Of a DNA stretch of 64,000 nt, positions 1 through 9,685 are shown piece by piece. Within the stretch, counting starts at the first letter, position 1, and every line of letters starts with the position of its first letter. A program made the translations under genes and the position numbers. The notes beneath the pieces were generated by a model that saw only the letters and a list, made by a program, of their open reading frames with translations, searched no databases and was not told the origin of the DNA. The stretch is from Chthoniobacter flavus. GTDB taxonomy: Bacteria > Verrucomicrobiota > Verrucomicrobiia > Chthoniobacterales > Chthoniobacteraceae. The stretch lies in the NCBI GenBank assembly GCA_945861435.1, contig CAMAUX010000024.1, forward strand, positions 16,628-80,627, read 5' to 3'.

Positions 1-368
1 ACGGGTACCGCGCCATCCATGCGGCGTTGGGGCGCGTGCTGGATGGATTGGTGGCGGGGGTGCCGTCGCTCGCGACGGAAGGAAGTGCGGGAGCGGGGAG
101 TGCGTGTTTTGAGAACCCGGTGCGACATGACCTCCTTGTGGGCGGGAGCAAAGTGGCGGGAGCGGCACAGCGGCGGACACGGGGCGGGCTGCTTCATCAA
201 GGGAGCATCCAAGTGGGGCTGACTGAGCGGGACGCACTTTGGAAACGGATGGGGTCCGCGCTGGCAGGGGTTGTTGAGCCGTTGCGTTGGGGTGCGGCGC
301 AGGATGACCGCTCGGCGGAACTCGTGGAACGGAAGTACGGCACGGCGGAGTGGTTGGAGCGGTTTTGA
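1..368 (+). CDS. Lipoate/biotin ligase-family protein, C-terminal part (5' truncated by window)
   Basis: The reading frame is open from the first bases (GYRAIHAALGRVLD...) and ends in TGA at 366-368, so the start lies upstream of the window. The segment CFENPVRHDLLV followed by GSKVAGAAQRR and GLLHQGS matches the conserved catalytic core of lipoate-protein ligase A-like enzymes (BPL/LPL fold). In that family the Lys of the GxKVAG motif contacts the lipoyl- or octanoyl-adenylate. The protein would attach lipoate, octanoate or a related acid to acceptor domains in the cytoplasm. Only about 120 residues are visible, so LplA, an octanoyl transferase (LipM-like) and a more distant homologue cannot be separated. 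Confidence 0.75.
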   Translation, partial: GYRAIHAALGRVLDGLVAGVPSLATEGSAGAGSACFENPVRHDLLVGGSKVAGAAQRRTRGGLLHQGSIQVGLTERDALWKRMGSALAGVVEPLRWGAAQDDRSAELVERKYGTAEWLERF

Positions 369-559
369 GAGACTGAGCGCAGGGGGGCAGGGGGATTGAG
401 GATATTCGTCGGGTTATCGATCATTGTGGCTCGAGGCTGAAAGCTCGCGTGGATGGATTCGTTGGTGGCTTCACGATCCAGTTGTGGTGTTTTCCGTGCG
501 GCTCTGGGAGCAGTTCCCGCTTTCCATGGGGGGCGTGATCACGCAGGTTCCACGTCCTT

Positions 560-1915
560 ATGAGTTCTGAAGTACGGGTACGATTTGCGCCTTCACCCAC
601 GGGTATGTTGCACGTGGGCGGAGCGCGCACGGCGCTTTTCAACTGGCTGTATGCGCGCCACATGGGCGGGAAGTTTTTGCTGCGGATTGAGGACACGGAC
701 CGGGCGCGTCATGTGGAGGAGGCGGTGCAGGTGATCGTGGACGGGCTGCGCTGGCTGGGACTGGATTGGGACGAGGGTCCTGAGGTGGGCGGGGATTGCG
801 GGCCGTATTTCCAAAGCGAGCGCGGGGCTGTGTACGAGCGGTACTTGGAGCGCTTGCAGGCGGCAGGAGCGGTGTACGTGGGGGAGGATGGCGCGACTCG
901 GTTCCGGCTTCCGCGCAAGCCCTTGGAGTTTGGGGACATGGTGCGCGGACGCATTTTTGTGGACCGAGGGAAGTCGACGACACCGAGTGGGGATCCTGAG
1001 CCGGACATGACGATTCGGCGGGCGGACGGGTCGTGGATCTTCCACTTTGTGAATGTGGTGGACGACGCGGAGATGCGGGTGACGCACGTGATTCGTGGGG
1101 AGGATCATCTTTCCAACACGCCAAAGCACATTGAGTTGTACGAAGCGCTGGGGCTGCCGGTGCCGCGTTTTGGGCACATTCCGCTGATTTTGAACCGGGA
1201 CGGTTCGAAGATGAGCAAGCGCGACCAGGGAGCGAGCATCACGGCGTACATGGAGCAGGGGTACGTGCCGGCGGCGGTGCGCAACTATCTGTGTCTGCTG
1301 GGATGGTCGCCGAAGGATGACCGTGAGAAGATGGATTTGGCGGAGGTGGTGGAGCGGTTTGATCCTGCGAACATCAACCGGAAGGCGGCCCATTTCGACT
1401 TGGACAAGTGTAACTGGCTGAACTGGCAGTATCTGGTGGCGATGAGTGTTGAGGAGTTTACCGATGCCAGCCTGCCTTGGATCGAGCGAGCGGGGATCGC
1501 CTATGGGAGCCGGGCCGCGCTGCTGCCCGTGGTTGCGTTGATCAAGGAGAAGATCAAGCAACTGCCGGAGGTGCCCGGGTGGATCGACTATTTCTTCACT
1601 GAAGATTACGCGTACGATCCGGAGGCGGAGCTCAAGACTTTGGCGAAGCCGGGTGCGCGCGATCGTCTTGTGCAATTGGAGGCGGCTTATCAAGCAGTGG
1701 AAGCATGGGACGCCGCTGCGCTGGAATTGCAGCTCAAGGCGACTGCGGTGCAGCAGGCCTGCAAACCAGCGGAGTTCATCCACCCTGCACGCGTGGCTGT
1801 GAGCGGTCGTGCGGTTGGTCCGAGCCTGTACCACATGCTGGAGGTGTTGGGGCGGGATCGGGTGCTTGCGCGCTTTCAGAAGACGCTTGAGCGTCTGGCG
1901 CTTCGTGGGGTTTGA
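560..1915 (+). CDS. gltX: Glutamate--tRNA ligase
   Basis: This 451-residue class I aminoacyl-tRNA synthetase charges tRNA-Glu in the cytoplasm. The ATP-binding HIGH-type signature is at residues 11-21 (PSPTG then HVGG), followed by FNWLYAR and RIEDTDR, all typical of GluRS. The second signature, KMSKR, is at residues 217-221 within DGSKMSKRDQGAS. The C-terminal third is the tRNA anticodon-binding helical region. Length is slightly below the usual 465-500 residues. The ATG at 560 gives the canonical VRVRFAPSPTG N-terminus. It is followed 10 bases later by aroE on the same strand, probably co-transcribed. It could be a non-discriminating GluRS that also charges tRNA-Gln; the sequence alone does not decide this. 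Confidence 0.95.
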   Translation: MSSEVRVRFAPSPTGMLHVGGARTALFNWLYARHMGGKFLLRIEDTDRARHVEEAVQVIVDGLRWLGLDWDEGPEVGGDCGPYFQSERGAVYERYLERLQAAGAVYVGEDGATRFRLPRKPLEFGDMVRGRIFVDRGKSTTPSGDPEPDMTIRRADGSWIFHFVNVVDDAEMRVTHVIRGEDHLSNTPKHIELYEALGLPVPRFGHIPLILNRDGSKMSKRDQGASITAYMEQGYVPAAVRNYLCLLGWSPKDDREKMDLAEVVERFDPANINRKAAHFDLDKCNWLNWQYLVAMSVEEFTDASLPWIERAGIAYGSRAALLPVVALIKEKIKQLPEVPGWIDYFFTEDYAYDPEAELKTLAKPGARDRLVQLEAAYQAVEAWDAAALELQLKATAVQQACKPAEFIHPARVAVSGRAVGPSLYHMLEVLGRDRVLARFQKTLERLALRGV

Positions 1916-1925
1916 AAGGCGTTCG

Positions 1926-2867
1926 ATGAAGGCGGTCTACACGCTGGCTGACCTGCGGGATTGGGCCCGCGCGACGGAGGGGGAGCCTTTATCGGTACGC
2001 TTAGCGGTGGTGGGGGATCCGGTGGCGCATTCGGCTTCTCCTGCGATGCACAACGCGGCTCTGGAGCACTGCGGCATTGCAGCGCGTTATGTGCGGCTGC
2101 ATCTGCGCGCGGAGGAACTGCGGGAGGGGTTGAGCATGATTGCTGGCGTGGGTTTTGTGGGGGTAAACTGCACTATTCCGCACAAGGCTGCGGCACTGCT
2201 TGCGATGGATCGTGTGGATGAGCATGCCAAGCGCGTGGGTGTGGTGAACACGGTGATGGTGGAGCCCGGCGGAACGTTGGCGGGTTTCAACACGGACGGT
2301 CCTGGACTCGTGAGGGCGGTGGATGCGGAGTTTGGCGCTCGGCTGGGGGATCTGCGGGTGATGGTGCTTGGGGCTGGCGGGGGTGCGGGGCGCGCGATTG
2401 CCATAGAGTGCGCACTGGAGGGGTGCCGGCGTGTGGTGCTGGTGAACCGGACTGCAGAGAAGGCCCGGGACTTGGCTGGCGAACTCAGTGGACTGTGGAG
2501 GGGAACCGGAGCGCCAGCGCACCGAGCCCGAGTGAGTGCGGTGGAGTGGGAGCGTGAGGCGTTGGGCAGAGAGTTGCGGGAGGTGGATCTGGTGATCAAC
2601 TGCACCTCGCTTGGCATGGGTGCCGGGGATTCGTCGCCGCTGCCAGCTGCCATCCTGCATTCGGGGCTGATACTTTACGACACGATCTACACTGCCTCGC
2701 GCACGCAGTTGATGCTGGCGGGGGATGCGGTGGGTGCGCGCAGCGCGAACGGATTCTCGATGCTGCTTTACCAAGGGGCTCTGGCTTTTGAGATCTGGTT
2801 TGGGAGACCAGCACCTGTGGAACTGATGCGCGAGGCGCTGAAGGTACAGGCGCGTGCGTCCCGGTAG
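1926..2867 (+). CDS. aroE: Shikimate dehydrogenase (NADP+)
   Basis: The 313-residue product reduces 3-dehydroshikimate to shikimate in aromatic amino-acid biosynthesis. The substrate-binding motif SASPAMHN lies near residues 36-43. The catalytic Lys is K87 in CTIPHK and the catalytic Asp is in NTDG near residue 124. A Rossmann glycine-rich loop (VLGAGGGAGRA) and NRT mark NADP binding, and NCTSLGMG is a further family signature. The ATG at 1926 was preferred because the open frame upstream overlaps the end of gltX and adds no conserved sequence. The protein is a little longer than the usual 270-290 residues because of an N-terminal extension of about 23 residues. It converges on ribF, with about 40 bases between the stop codons. 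Confidence 0.93.
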   Translation: MKAVYTLADLRDWARATEGEPLSVRLAVVGDPVAHSASPAMHNAALEHCGIAARYVRLHLRAEELREGLSMIAGVGFVGVNCTIPHKAAALLAMDRVDEHAKRVGVVNTVMVEPGGTLAGFNTDGPGLVRAVDAEFGARLGDLRVMVLGAGGGAGRAIAIECALEGCRRVVLVNRTAEKARDLAGELSGLWRGTGAPAHRARVSAVEWEREALGRELREVDLVINCTSLGMGAGDSSPLPAAILHSGLILYDTIYTASRTQLMLAGDAVGARSANGFSMLLYQGALAFEIWFGRPAPVELMREALKVQARASR

Positions 2868-2907
2868 GGAGCGGAGAGATGAAGGGGGCGGCAGCTGGTG
2901 CTGGTGC

Positions 2908-3858
2908 TCAGGCGGGCGGTTGGGCGGTGTTAGCCAGAAGAGTTCGGGCCCGGGTGATGTCGCGGCCGATCTGGGCTTGGAGGGCGGCGAGGTCCTCGAA
3001 TTTGCGCTCGTCGCGGATCTTGGAAAGGAGGTGGATTTCGAGTGTTGCGCCGTAGAGATCGGCTGAGAAGTCCAGCAGATGGGCCTCGGCGGTGCGCACC
3101 GGATTGGGCAGGCCGAGCGTGGGACGGATGCCGATGTTGAGTACGCCGCCGTGGGTGCCGGAGGCGTGGCGCACATGGACGCAGTAGACGCCATCGGGTG
3201 GAAGTTGTTCGTTGGAGAGTTGGAGGTTGGCGGTGGGGAAGCCTATTTCGCGTCCGAGTTGGCTGCCGTGGACGACGGACCCTCGAAGTGCGTAGGGGCG
3301 TCCGAGGAGTGCGCGTGCGGCATCGAGGTCGCCGTGTTCAAGGGCGTTGCGGACAGCGGTGCTACTGACGATCAGATCTCCGGATTTGATGGCAGGAAGG
3401 CCGACTTCTTCGAAGCCGAGGCGGGAGCCCAGTTCTCTGAGCAGGTCGAGGTTGCCAGCGCGACCCTTGCCAAAGGACCACTCGTGGCCCACGCAGATTT
3501 CGTGGAGTGGCTTGCAGGCATGGGCGAGGGACTCAATGAAGTCCACGGGCGGTTGCGCGGCGAGGGATTGGTCAAAGGGAAGGATGAGGATCCATTGGAC
3601 GCCGATGCGTGAGATGAGTTCAGTTTTGTGGGCGGTGTCGGTGAGGAGGCGCGGAGCTTTGTCTGGTCGCAGAAGGCGCGCGGGGTGTGGATCGAAGGTT
3701 ACCACGACGGCGCTGCCATTGGCGCGGTTCGCATCCGCCATGGCGCGGCCGATGACGGCTTGGTGGCCAATGTGGACGCCATCGAAAACTCCGATTGCCA
3801 GCACAACGGGACCCGGTACGTGGTCCAGTTCGGAGACGGCATTGAGCACCGTACTCAT
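2908..3858 (-). CDS. ribF: Bifunctional riboflavin kinase / FAD synthetase
   Basis: The 316-residue enzyme makes FMN and then FAD from riboflavin. The N-terminal nucleotidyltransferase domain shows GVFDGVHIGH near residue 23 and TFDPHP. The C-terminal riboflavin kinase domain has the signature GREIGFPTANL followed by PPDGVY and NIG.RPT. The start at 3858 (MSTVLNAV) was chosen because residues further upstream are Arg/Pro-rich and unlike the family. It is the last gene of the minus-strand nusA-infB-rbfA-DHH-truB-ribF cluster, 38 bases after truB. The truB-ribF pairing at the end of this operon is common in bacteria. Confidence 0.95.
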   Translation of the reverse strand: MSTVLNAVSELDHVPGPVVLAIGVFDGVHIGHQAVIGRAMADANRANGSAVVVTFDPHPARLLRPDKAPRLLTDTAHKTELISRIGVQWILILPFDQSLAAQPPVDFIESLAHACKPLHEICVGHEWSFGKGRAGNLDLLRELGSRLGFEEVGLPAIKSGDLIVSSTAVRNALEHGDLDAARALLGRPYALRGSVVHGSQLGREIGFPTANLQLSNEQLPPDGVYCVHVRHASGTHGGVLNIGIRPTLGLPNPVRTAEAHLLDFSADLYGATLEIHLLSKIRDERKFEDLAALQAQIGRDITRARTLLANTAQPPA

Positions 3859-3896
3859 GGGGTGGGGTGTTGGGTTGCGGGGGCGGAAGCGGTGGT

Positions 3897-4616
3897 TCAG
3901 GCACCACGCATGCGAGATACGGTGGGTAGGCTCAGCATCCGGGCGCGGACCTCTTCGGCGGGGAGGGTTTTGAGTTCGGCGACGGTGATGGAGTGTTCGA
4001 GGTCGAACTTTCCGCTCTTGGTTCTGCGCAGGCTTTTGAGGTGCGCGCCGCATCCGAGATCATTGCCGATGTCGAAAGCGTAGGTGCGGACGTAGAAGCC
4101 CTTTGAGCACACCACGCGAAAATCAATCTCTGGAAGGCGCACTTGTTGGATCTCGTGGGCGTAGACGTGGACGAAGCGGGGTTCGCGTTCGACCGTCTTT
4201 CCCTGACGCGCGAGTTTGTAGAGCGGAACGCCCTCTTTTTTGATCGCGGAGACCATGGGAGGGGTTTGGTAAAAGTCACCGCGAAACTTCTCGAAAGAGG
4301 CTTCGACCTGTTCCTGTGAGAGGGGAGGGACTTGGCGGGTTTCGACGATCTGTCCGTCGGCGTCTTGGCTGTCGGTGAGGACGCCGAGTTGCATGGTGCC
4401 GACGTACTCTTTGTCCTCGCTCATGAGGAGGTCTTGGATTTTGGTGCCGCGTCCGACGACGACTATGAGGAGTCCTGTGGCGAGCGGATCGAGAGTGCCG
4501 CAGTGGCCGACTTTTTTTGTCCCGAGTGCGCGTCTGGCGATGGCGACGACATCGTGGGATGTCATGCCGCTGGCTTTGTCGACGAGAAGAACACCGTCAA
4601 TGGTGGGGAAATTCAT
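3897..4616 (-). CDS. truB: tRNA pseudouridine(55) synthase TruB
   Basis: About 239 residues; it converts U55 of the T-loop of most tRNAs to pseudouridine. The catalytic motif GHCGTLDPLATGLL holds the nucleophilic Asp, and the N-terminus (DGVLLVDKASGMTSHDVV) is the standard TruB opening. Further signatures are YVGTMQLG and CSKGFYVRTYAFDIG. The start at 4616 (MNFPTIDG) overlaps the end of the upstream DHH gene by 20 bases; an ATG at 4637 (MSSPLSL) would overlap more. The overlap suggests translational coupling within the nusA operon. A PUA domain is not obvious, so this looks like the shorter form. Confidence 0.95.
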   Translation of the reverse strand: MNFPTIDGVLLVDKASGMTSHDVVAIARRALGTKKVGHCGTLDPLATGLLIVVVGRGTKIQDLLMSEDKEYVGTMQLGVLTDSQDADGQIVETRQVPPLSQEQVEASFEKFRGDFYQTPPMVSAIKKEGVPLYKLARQGKTVEREPRFVHVYAHEIQQVRLPEIDFRVVCSKGFYVRTYAFDIGNDLGCGAHLKSLRRTKSGKFDLEHSITVAELKTLPAEEVRARMLSLPTVSRMRGA

Positions 4617-5577
4617 GAGCGATAGCGGAGAGGACATTCTCCTCGACCTCGGCGAGGGAACCGTTGGCGCGAGCGCCTGCAGCGAGAGTGTGGCCGCCGC
4701 CACCGAAGGAGGAGCAGATCTTGGAGACGTCGATGCTGGGGTCTTTGGAACGCAGGCTGATGCGGACGAGTTGATCTGGGAGTTCCTCGAAGAAGGCGGC
4801 GACGACGACGCCTTCGACGGCGCGGATGTAGTCGATGAGGCCTTCGTTGTCCTCGGGCAGGACGCCGAGGTCGTGAGCGGTTTGCTGGGGGAGGGAAAAG
4901 CTTGCGACCCGGTCGGCCGAGGTGAAGCGGAGCCTGTTGAGGACGGCTCGGAGCAACTCCAGTCGGCGGCGCGGGTGGCTTTGGTAGAGCTTTTGCGAGA
5001 GATCGCTTACGTTGACGCCAGCGCGGACGAGTTCGGAGGCAATCTCAAAGGTGCGGGCGGTGGTGTTGGAGTATTGGAATGAGCCGGTGTCTGTGGAGAT
5101 GGCGACAAAGAGATTGTCGGCAATAGCCGGGGTGACGGGGAACTGGTGGTGGTGGAAGAGCTCGAAGAGGATTTGTCCTGTCGCAGGAGCATTGGGGTCG
5201 ATGTACGCGAGGTCGCCGTAGTGGTCGTTGGTGACGTGGTGATCGATGTTGATCCAGAGGTCGGCGTGCGCAACGGACTTCAGGCAGGTTCCCGCGCGGC
5301 TTTTGACGGCCGTGTCCAGCAAGATGGCTACGTCGAAGCTTTCAGGCAGGGCCGGTGGTTTTTGGACGAGATCGCTTCCAGGAAGGAAGCGGAGTTTGTC
5401 CAGCATACCGTCTTCGTTCCAAACAGAGACGTTCTTACCCAGGCCCTTGAGGCAGAGAGCCATCGCCAGTTCGCAGCCGAACGCGTCACCGTCGGGACGC
5501 ACATGGCTGATCACCACAAAGCGCTGGTGAGTGCGGAGGGCATCAGCGATTTGTTGGAGGCTGCAGTTGGGTTTCAT
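4597..5577 (-). CDS. DHH/DHHA1 phosphoesterase, NrnA-like (oligoribonuclease / pAp phosphatase)
   Basis: The 326-residue protein has the two-domain architecture of NrnA. The N-terminal DHH domain shows SHVRPDGDAFG near residues 24-34 and NIDHHVTNDHYGD, which supply the metal ligands. The C-terminal DHHA1 domain ends in GGGGHTLAAGAR. Relatives degrade short RNA oligonucleotides and dephosphorylate 3'-phosphoadenosine 5'-phosphate. It sits between rbfA and truB, the usual position of this family in nusA operons. It follows rbfA by 75 bases and overlaps truB. Enzymes of this type in the same place act as nanoRNase and/or pAp phosphatase; the sequence does not say which activity dominates. Confidence 0.92.
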   Translation of the reverse strand: MKPNCSLQQIADALRTHQRFVVISHVRPDGDAFGCELAMALCLKGLGKNVSVWNEDGMLDKLRFLPGSDLVQKPPALPESFDVAILLDTAVKSRAGTCLKSVAHADLWINIDHHVTNDHYGDLAYIDPNAPATGQILFELFHHHQFPVTPAIADNLFVAISTDTGSFQYSNTTARTFEIASELVRAGVNVSDLSQKLYQSHPRRRLELLRAVLNRLRFTSADRVASFSLPQQTAHDLGVLPEDNEGLIDYIRAVEGVVVAAFFEELPDQLVRISLRSKDPSIDVSKICSSFGGGGHTLAAGARANGSLAEVEENVLSAIAHEFPHH

Positions 5578-5652
5578 GGAGGGGTGGTGCGTGCGGAGCG
5601 TGGAGGCTTCGCTGGTGGTACGGATATTGGATCCGTCGGGACTCCGTGGGCT

Positions 5653-6030
5653 TCAGTTCGCCGGGTTTTCGGGCGGCCCATCGGTGTCCGGGGCCGGTGG
5701 GGGGAGCTCACTCATGATGTTGAGAATCCGGCTGCCGCGTTCCATCGTTTCATCCACGCGAAAATGAAGTTGGGGCGTGAATTTGAGGATGATACGGCGG
5801 GCGAGCGCTGACTGGAGATCTGTGCGCTTGCCGTGGAGGGCGGCCATGTCGCTGCGCAACTCTTCGGGTGTGCCGATGAAGCTGACGTAGACGTGCGCGT
5901 GCTTGAGGTCTGGGGTGATGTCTACCTGTTGAACCGTGACGAGCTTGGATTGAAAGCGCAGGTCCCGGGTCACCATCTCGCCGAGTTCCCTGCGGATGAC
6001 TTCATTGACGCGTTCGAGTCGGTGTTTCAT
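5653..6030 (-). CDS. rbfA: 30S ribosome-binding factor A
   Basis: The 125-residue protein has the KH-like fold of RbfA, which assists late maturation of the 30S subunit and 16S rRNA 5'-end processing. It opens with RLERVNEVIRRELGEMV and continues with VTVQQVDITPDLKHAHVYVSF, the family signature, and ends in a PQLHFRVDETMERG-type segment. The C-terminus is Pro/Asp-rich. It lies between infB (124 bases upstream in the direction of transcription) and the DHH gene, the classic neighbourhood. The start at 6030 is the only ATG giving the canonical N-terminus. Confidence 0.95.
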   Translation of the reverse strand: MKHRLERVNEVIRRELGEMVTRDLRFQSKLVTVQQVDITPDLKHAHVYVSFIGTPEELRSDMAALHGKRTDLQSALARRIILKFTPQLHFRVDETMERGSRILNIMSELPPPAPDTDGPPENPAN

Positions 6031-6154
6031 GGCGCGGTCGTCTCAGGAATCAACTGTTGATGCAGAGGCAAAGCGGATAGGTGCGGGGGGACGCGGGTAA
6101 GTTGCGCCGTTGCGCTGCTGCGCGTGCCGCACTCTGAGTCCGCAGGGTGCGGGT

Positions 6155-8275
6155 TCAGAGTTTCTGGGGGACCTTCTCGAGTGTATAGCACTCGATGATA
6201 TCCCCAGGTTCGTACTCGTTGAAGTCGCCGAGTTTGATGCCGCATTCCAAACCGCTGCGGACCTCTTTAACGTCTTCAGTGAAGCGGCGGAGCGTTGCGA
6301 GGGCGCCGTCGAAGATGGGTTGTCGGCCGCGGAGTACCCGTGCGCGGCCGGTGCGGGAGATGCGTCCATCGGTGACAAGGCTGCCGGCGACGAGACCGCG
6401 GGAAAGTTCGAAGACCTTCTTCACCTCCGCATGGCCGATGACGGTCTCGCGGTTTTCGGGCTCGAGCATGCCTGCCATGGCCTCCTTCACCTGATCGATG
6501 AGTTCGTAGATGATGGAGTAGAGCTTGATTTGGACGCCCTCGCGACGCGCGGTATTGGCGGCACTGGACTCGGTTTTGACATTGAAGCCGACAACGATCG
6601 CGTTGGATGCGGTAGCAAGAAGCACATCGGACTCCGTGATGGGACCCACGGCTGCATGGACGATTTCGAGGTCGATCTTCTTGCTATCGATCTGTCCAAG
6701 CGAGGACTGAAGGGCTTCGCAGGAGCCTTGGACATCGCTTTTAAGGATGATCCGAAGGACGGGTTTTTTCCCGGCGGCGAGGTTGCTGAAGAGATTTTCG
6801 AGCGTGGCGCGCTGCGGTGTGACGAGTTTGGTCAGTCGCAGTTCGGCGAGACGTTCCTGACTGAGGGTGGAGGCGGCGCGCTCGTTTTCCATGACGACGA
6901 GTTCGTCGCCAGCGTTGCAGAGGCCCGAAAAGCCGAGGACTTTGCAGGGGGTTGAGGGGCCTGCGCTCTTGATGGGCTTGTTGGCATCGTCGATGAGGGA
7001 TTTGACCTTGCCACTGTAGTTGCCGCAGATGAAGGCATCCCCGGCCTTTAATGTGCCTGAACGAACGATCACGGTTGCGGTCGGTCCACGGCCCTGTTCG
7101 ATCTGGCTCTCGATGACGGTTCCGCGCGCGATGACGCGGTTGCTGGCTTTCAGTTCGCTGACCTCAGCCACGAGGAGGATGCTTTCCAAGAGGTGGTCGA
7201 TGCCTTGGCCTTTGATGGCGGAAACTGGGCAGACGATGGTCTCGCCGCCCCAATCCTCAGGGGTGAGTCCTTTTTCCTGCAACTGTCCTTTGACCTTGTC
7301 GACGTTGGCCCCGGGGACGTCGGTCTTTGTGATGGCGACCATGATATGGACCTTTGCGGCCTTGGCATGGTTGATGGCTTCGAGGGTCTGGGGCATGAGG
7401 CCGTCGTCGGCAGCGACGATGATGACGGCGATGTCAGTGACATTGGCTCCCCGGGCGCGCATCGCGGTGAACGCGGCGTGACCAGGGGTGTCGAGGAAGG
7501 TGATGTGCTGCGCCTTGTATGTGACCAAATAGGCACCTATGTGCTGTGTGATGCCGCCCGCCTCGCCCGCTGCCACACGGGTTTTGCGGATTGCATCCAT
7601 GAGGGTGGTCTTGCCGTGGTCGACATGGCCCATGAATGTGACGATGGGCGCGCGCGAAAGAAGTTCGTCGGCCTTTGGCTTCTCGACCTCTTTCGGGGGT
7701 TCGACGATCTTTTCCACCACCTTGTGGACCCCTCCGCCTTCCTTGCGTTTTTCACGCTCGAAAGTGAACCCGTGCTTGGCGCAGACTTTGGCGGCCACAT
7801 CGGGTTCCACGGGTTGGTTGATGGCGGAGAAGATATTCATCTCCATCAGGTCGGAGATGATCACAAAAGGCTTGAGGCCCATCTGGTTCGCCAACTCCTT
7901 GACGATGATGGGCGGCTTGATGTGGATGATTTTGTCGCTGGACGGAGCCTCTCCGGCGGCCGGTGTGGTTGGTTCCGGCTCAGCAGCAACAGGTTCTGGA
8001 TCCGGTGTTGGCGCCGGGGGCGGTTCGGTCGCGAGAATCTTCGAGATGCTCGGGAGTGCAAACGGCTTGTGATCGGCTGTTGCTGCCTTGCGGATGCGCT
8101 TTGGTTTTTCGTCGATCAACGATACCGCCTCCTTGGGCGGCTCCGGCTTTGGCTTGGCTGGGGGGGGCTCTGCCTTGGGCTTTGCCGCGGCCGCCTTTGC
8201 CTCAGCGGATGCGGGCTTTGTAGCGGTGATTTTTTTGAAGGCGCTTTTGACGCCAGTCGTCGACTTGATAGCCAT
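6155..8275 (-). CDS. infB: Translation initiation factor IF-2
   Basis: The 706-residue GTPase positions initiator tRNA on the 30S subunit and promotes subunit joining. Residues 1 to about 110 form a low-complexity Ala/Pro/Lys/Glu region. An IF2-N-like segment ([14 protein letters not shown]) follows. The G domain shows G1 GHVDHGKTT and G3 DTPGHAAF. The G4 box, usually NKxD, reads TKTD here, and the G5 box, usually SAK, reads SAI; both deviate from the textbook consensus. Domains II-IV follow to the C-terminal [14 protein letters not shown]. The gene is 147 bases downstream of nusA. Length is short compared with Proteobacteria (about 890) because the N-terminal region is reduced. Confidence 0.96.
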   Translation of the reverse strand: MAIKSTTGVKSAFKKITATKPASAEAKAAAAKPKAEPPPAKPKPEPPKEAVSLIDEKPKRIRKAATADHKPFALPSISKILATEPPPAPTPDPEPVAAEPEPTTPAAGEAPSSDKIIHIKPPIIVKELANQMGLKPFVIISDLMEMNIFSAINQPVEPDVAAKVCAKHGFTFEREKRKEGGGVHKVVEKIVEPPKEVEKPKADELLSRAPIVTFMGHVDHGKTTLMDAIRKTRVAAGEAGGITQHIGAYLVTYKAQHITFLDTPGHAAFTAMRARGANVTDIAVIIVAADDGLMPQTLEAINHAKAAKVHIMVAITKTDVPGANVDKVKGQLQEKGLTPEDWGGETIVCPVSAIKGQGIDHLLESILLVAEVSELKASNRVIARGTVIESQIEQGRGPTATVIVRSGTLKAGDAFICGNYSGKVKSLIDDANKPIKSAGPSTPCKVLGFSGLCNAGDELVVMENERAASTLSQERLAELRLTKLVTPQRATLENLFSNLAAGKKPVLRIILKSDVQGSCEALQSSLGQIDSKKIDLEIVHAAVGPITESDVLLATASNAIVVGFNVKTESSAANTARREGVQIKLYSIIYELIDQVKEAMAGMLEPENRETVIGHAEVKKVFELSRGLVAGSLVTDGRISRTGRARVLRGRQPIFDGALATLRRFTEDVKEVRSGLECGIKLGDFNEYEPGDIIECYTLEKVPQKL

Positions 8276-8422
8276 TAAAACGGGTTCCTTGATTGCGATC
8301 TCGCGGGGATGAGTGGGAGCGGGGCTGGGCTGGTGAGAGTGGCTGATTACCTGCGGGATCTGGGTTCCTGTGGTCTTTGGCCGGTGAGTTTTAGAAGAGA
8401 ATAGGCGGGCTGTGCTCTGGCT

Positions 8423-9685
8423 CTAGGCCGATGCCAGTCCCTTGTCGCTGGCTCGCTTAGCCGCGTCGCAAATTTGCTGTGCAAGAGCGAGGTCCAATCC
8501 GATGGCATCTGCGATGTCCTGTGCTTCCACCTCGACCAAGGTATCGAGACTGGCCATGCCTCCCTTGACCAGCAAGGTGGCCGTGGCCTGATCAATTCCT
8601 AGAGCCTCGCTGAGCTGGCGGGCGGCCTGCTGAACGCGGTTCTCGAAGATCTGTGTGGCAGTCTCATCTTTTTCGATGTTCACCTCCCAGCCTGCGAGTT
8701 TTGCGGTAAGTCGTGCGTTCTGGCCGCGCTTACCGATGGCGAGCGAAAGTTGGTCTTCGTCGACGCGGATTTGAACGACCCGGCGTGCTTCGTCCAGGGT
8801 GGCGCTTTTGATTTTTGCGGGCTTGAGGGCTTCAAGCACAAACTCCTTCACGTCGGCGCTCCATCGGATGATGTCGACCTTTTCGTTGTTGAGTTCGCGC
8901 ACGATGTTCTTCACCCGCGAACCGCGCATGCCTACGCAGGCGCCCACGGGGTCCACCTTCTCGTTGGCGCTGTGGACGGCTATTTTGGTGCGGAAACCCG
9001 CCTCGCGAGCGATTCCTTTGATTTCCACTGTCCGGTCGGCGATTTCGCTGACCTCAGTTTCAAAAAGTCGGCGTACGAAGTTCGGGTGGCTGCGGGAGAT
9101 GATGATCTCCGGGCCGCGCATGCCATTTTCCACCGCCACCACGTAAGCGCGGATCCTGTCTCCGATGTTGTAGTCTTCGGTCTGCACGCGTTCGCGGGAT
9201 GGCATGACGGCCTCGAACTTGCCGAGGTCCACGATGACGTCGGAGCGCTCAAATCTGCGCACTGTGCCGCTGACGATTTCGCCGGCCCTGTCCTTGAACT
9301 CGTCGTAGATCATCTCCTTCTCGGCCTGACGGATGCGCTGCATCATGGCCTGTTTGGCGGTCTGGGCGGCGATGCGGCCAAAGTTCTTCGGGGTGACTTC
9401 GACTTCCACCTCTTGGGCGAGTTCCGCATCGGACCGGATCCGGCGTGCTGCAGTGAGGCTGATTTCGTCGTGCTTGTTCTGAACTTTCTCGACGACGATC
9501 AGTTTTGCCACAGCCCGGATGGCGCCAGTTTTGGGGTCGATATCGCAACGCAGATCGCGTCCGGCGTCCACCGACTTCTTGGCGGCGGAAACCAGGGCGT
9601 TCTGGACAGCTTCGACGAGCACCTCGCGCTTGATTCCCTTCTCGCGCTCGAGGTAGTCCAACATCGCAATAAATTCTGCATTCAT
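8423..9685 (-). CDS. nusA: Transcription termination/antitermination protein NusA
   Basis: About 420 residues. The N-terminal RNA-polymerase-binding domain begins MNAEFIAMLDYLEREKGI, a typical NusA start, which fixes the initiation codon at 9685. An S1 domain (GEIVSGTVRRFERSDVIVDLG) and two KH domains follow, the first marked by VGACVGMRGSRVKNIV and the second by AIGKRGQNARLTAKL. A helix-hairpin-helix-type tail of about 60 residues closes the protein. NusA modulates pausing, termination and antitermination. It heads the six-gene minus-strand operon. rimP, which usually precedes nusA, is absent. No clear Shine-Dalgarno is seen; the leader contains a terminator-like hairpin (see 9719-9745), so autoregulation by attenuation is plausible. 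Confidence 0.96.
   Translation of the reverse strand: MNAEFIAMLDYLEREKGIKREVLVEAVQNALVSAAKKSVDAGRDLRCDIDPKTGAIRAVAKLIVVEKVQNKHDEISLTAARRIRSDAELAQEVEVEVTPKNFGRIAAQTAKQAMMQRIRQAEKEMIYDEFKDRAGEIVSGTVRRFERSDVIVDLGKFEAVMPSRERVQTEDYNIGDRIRAYVVAVENGMRGPEIIISRSHPNFVRRLFETEVSEIADRTVEIKGIAREAGFRTKIAVHSANEKVDPVGACVGMRGSRVKNIVRELNNEKVDIIRWSADVKEFVLEALKPAKIKSATLDEARRVVQIRVDEDQLSLAIGKRGQNARLTAKLAGWEVNIEKDETATQIFENRVQQAARQLSEALGIDQATATLLVKGGMASLDTLVEVEAQDIADAIGLDLALAQQICDAAKRASDKGLASA

Noticed and set aside
593..1834. 413-codon minus-strand frame opposite gltX
   Set aside because: Arg/His/Leu-rich shadow of a well-conserved gltX.
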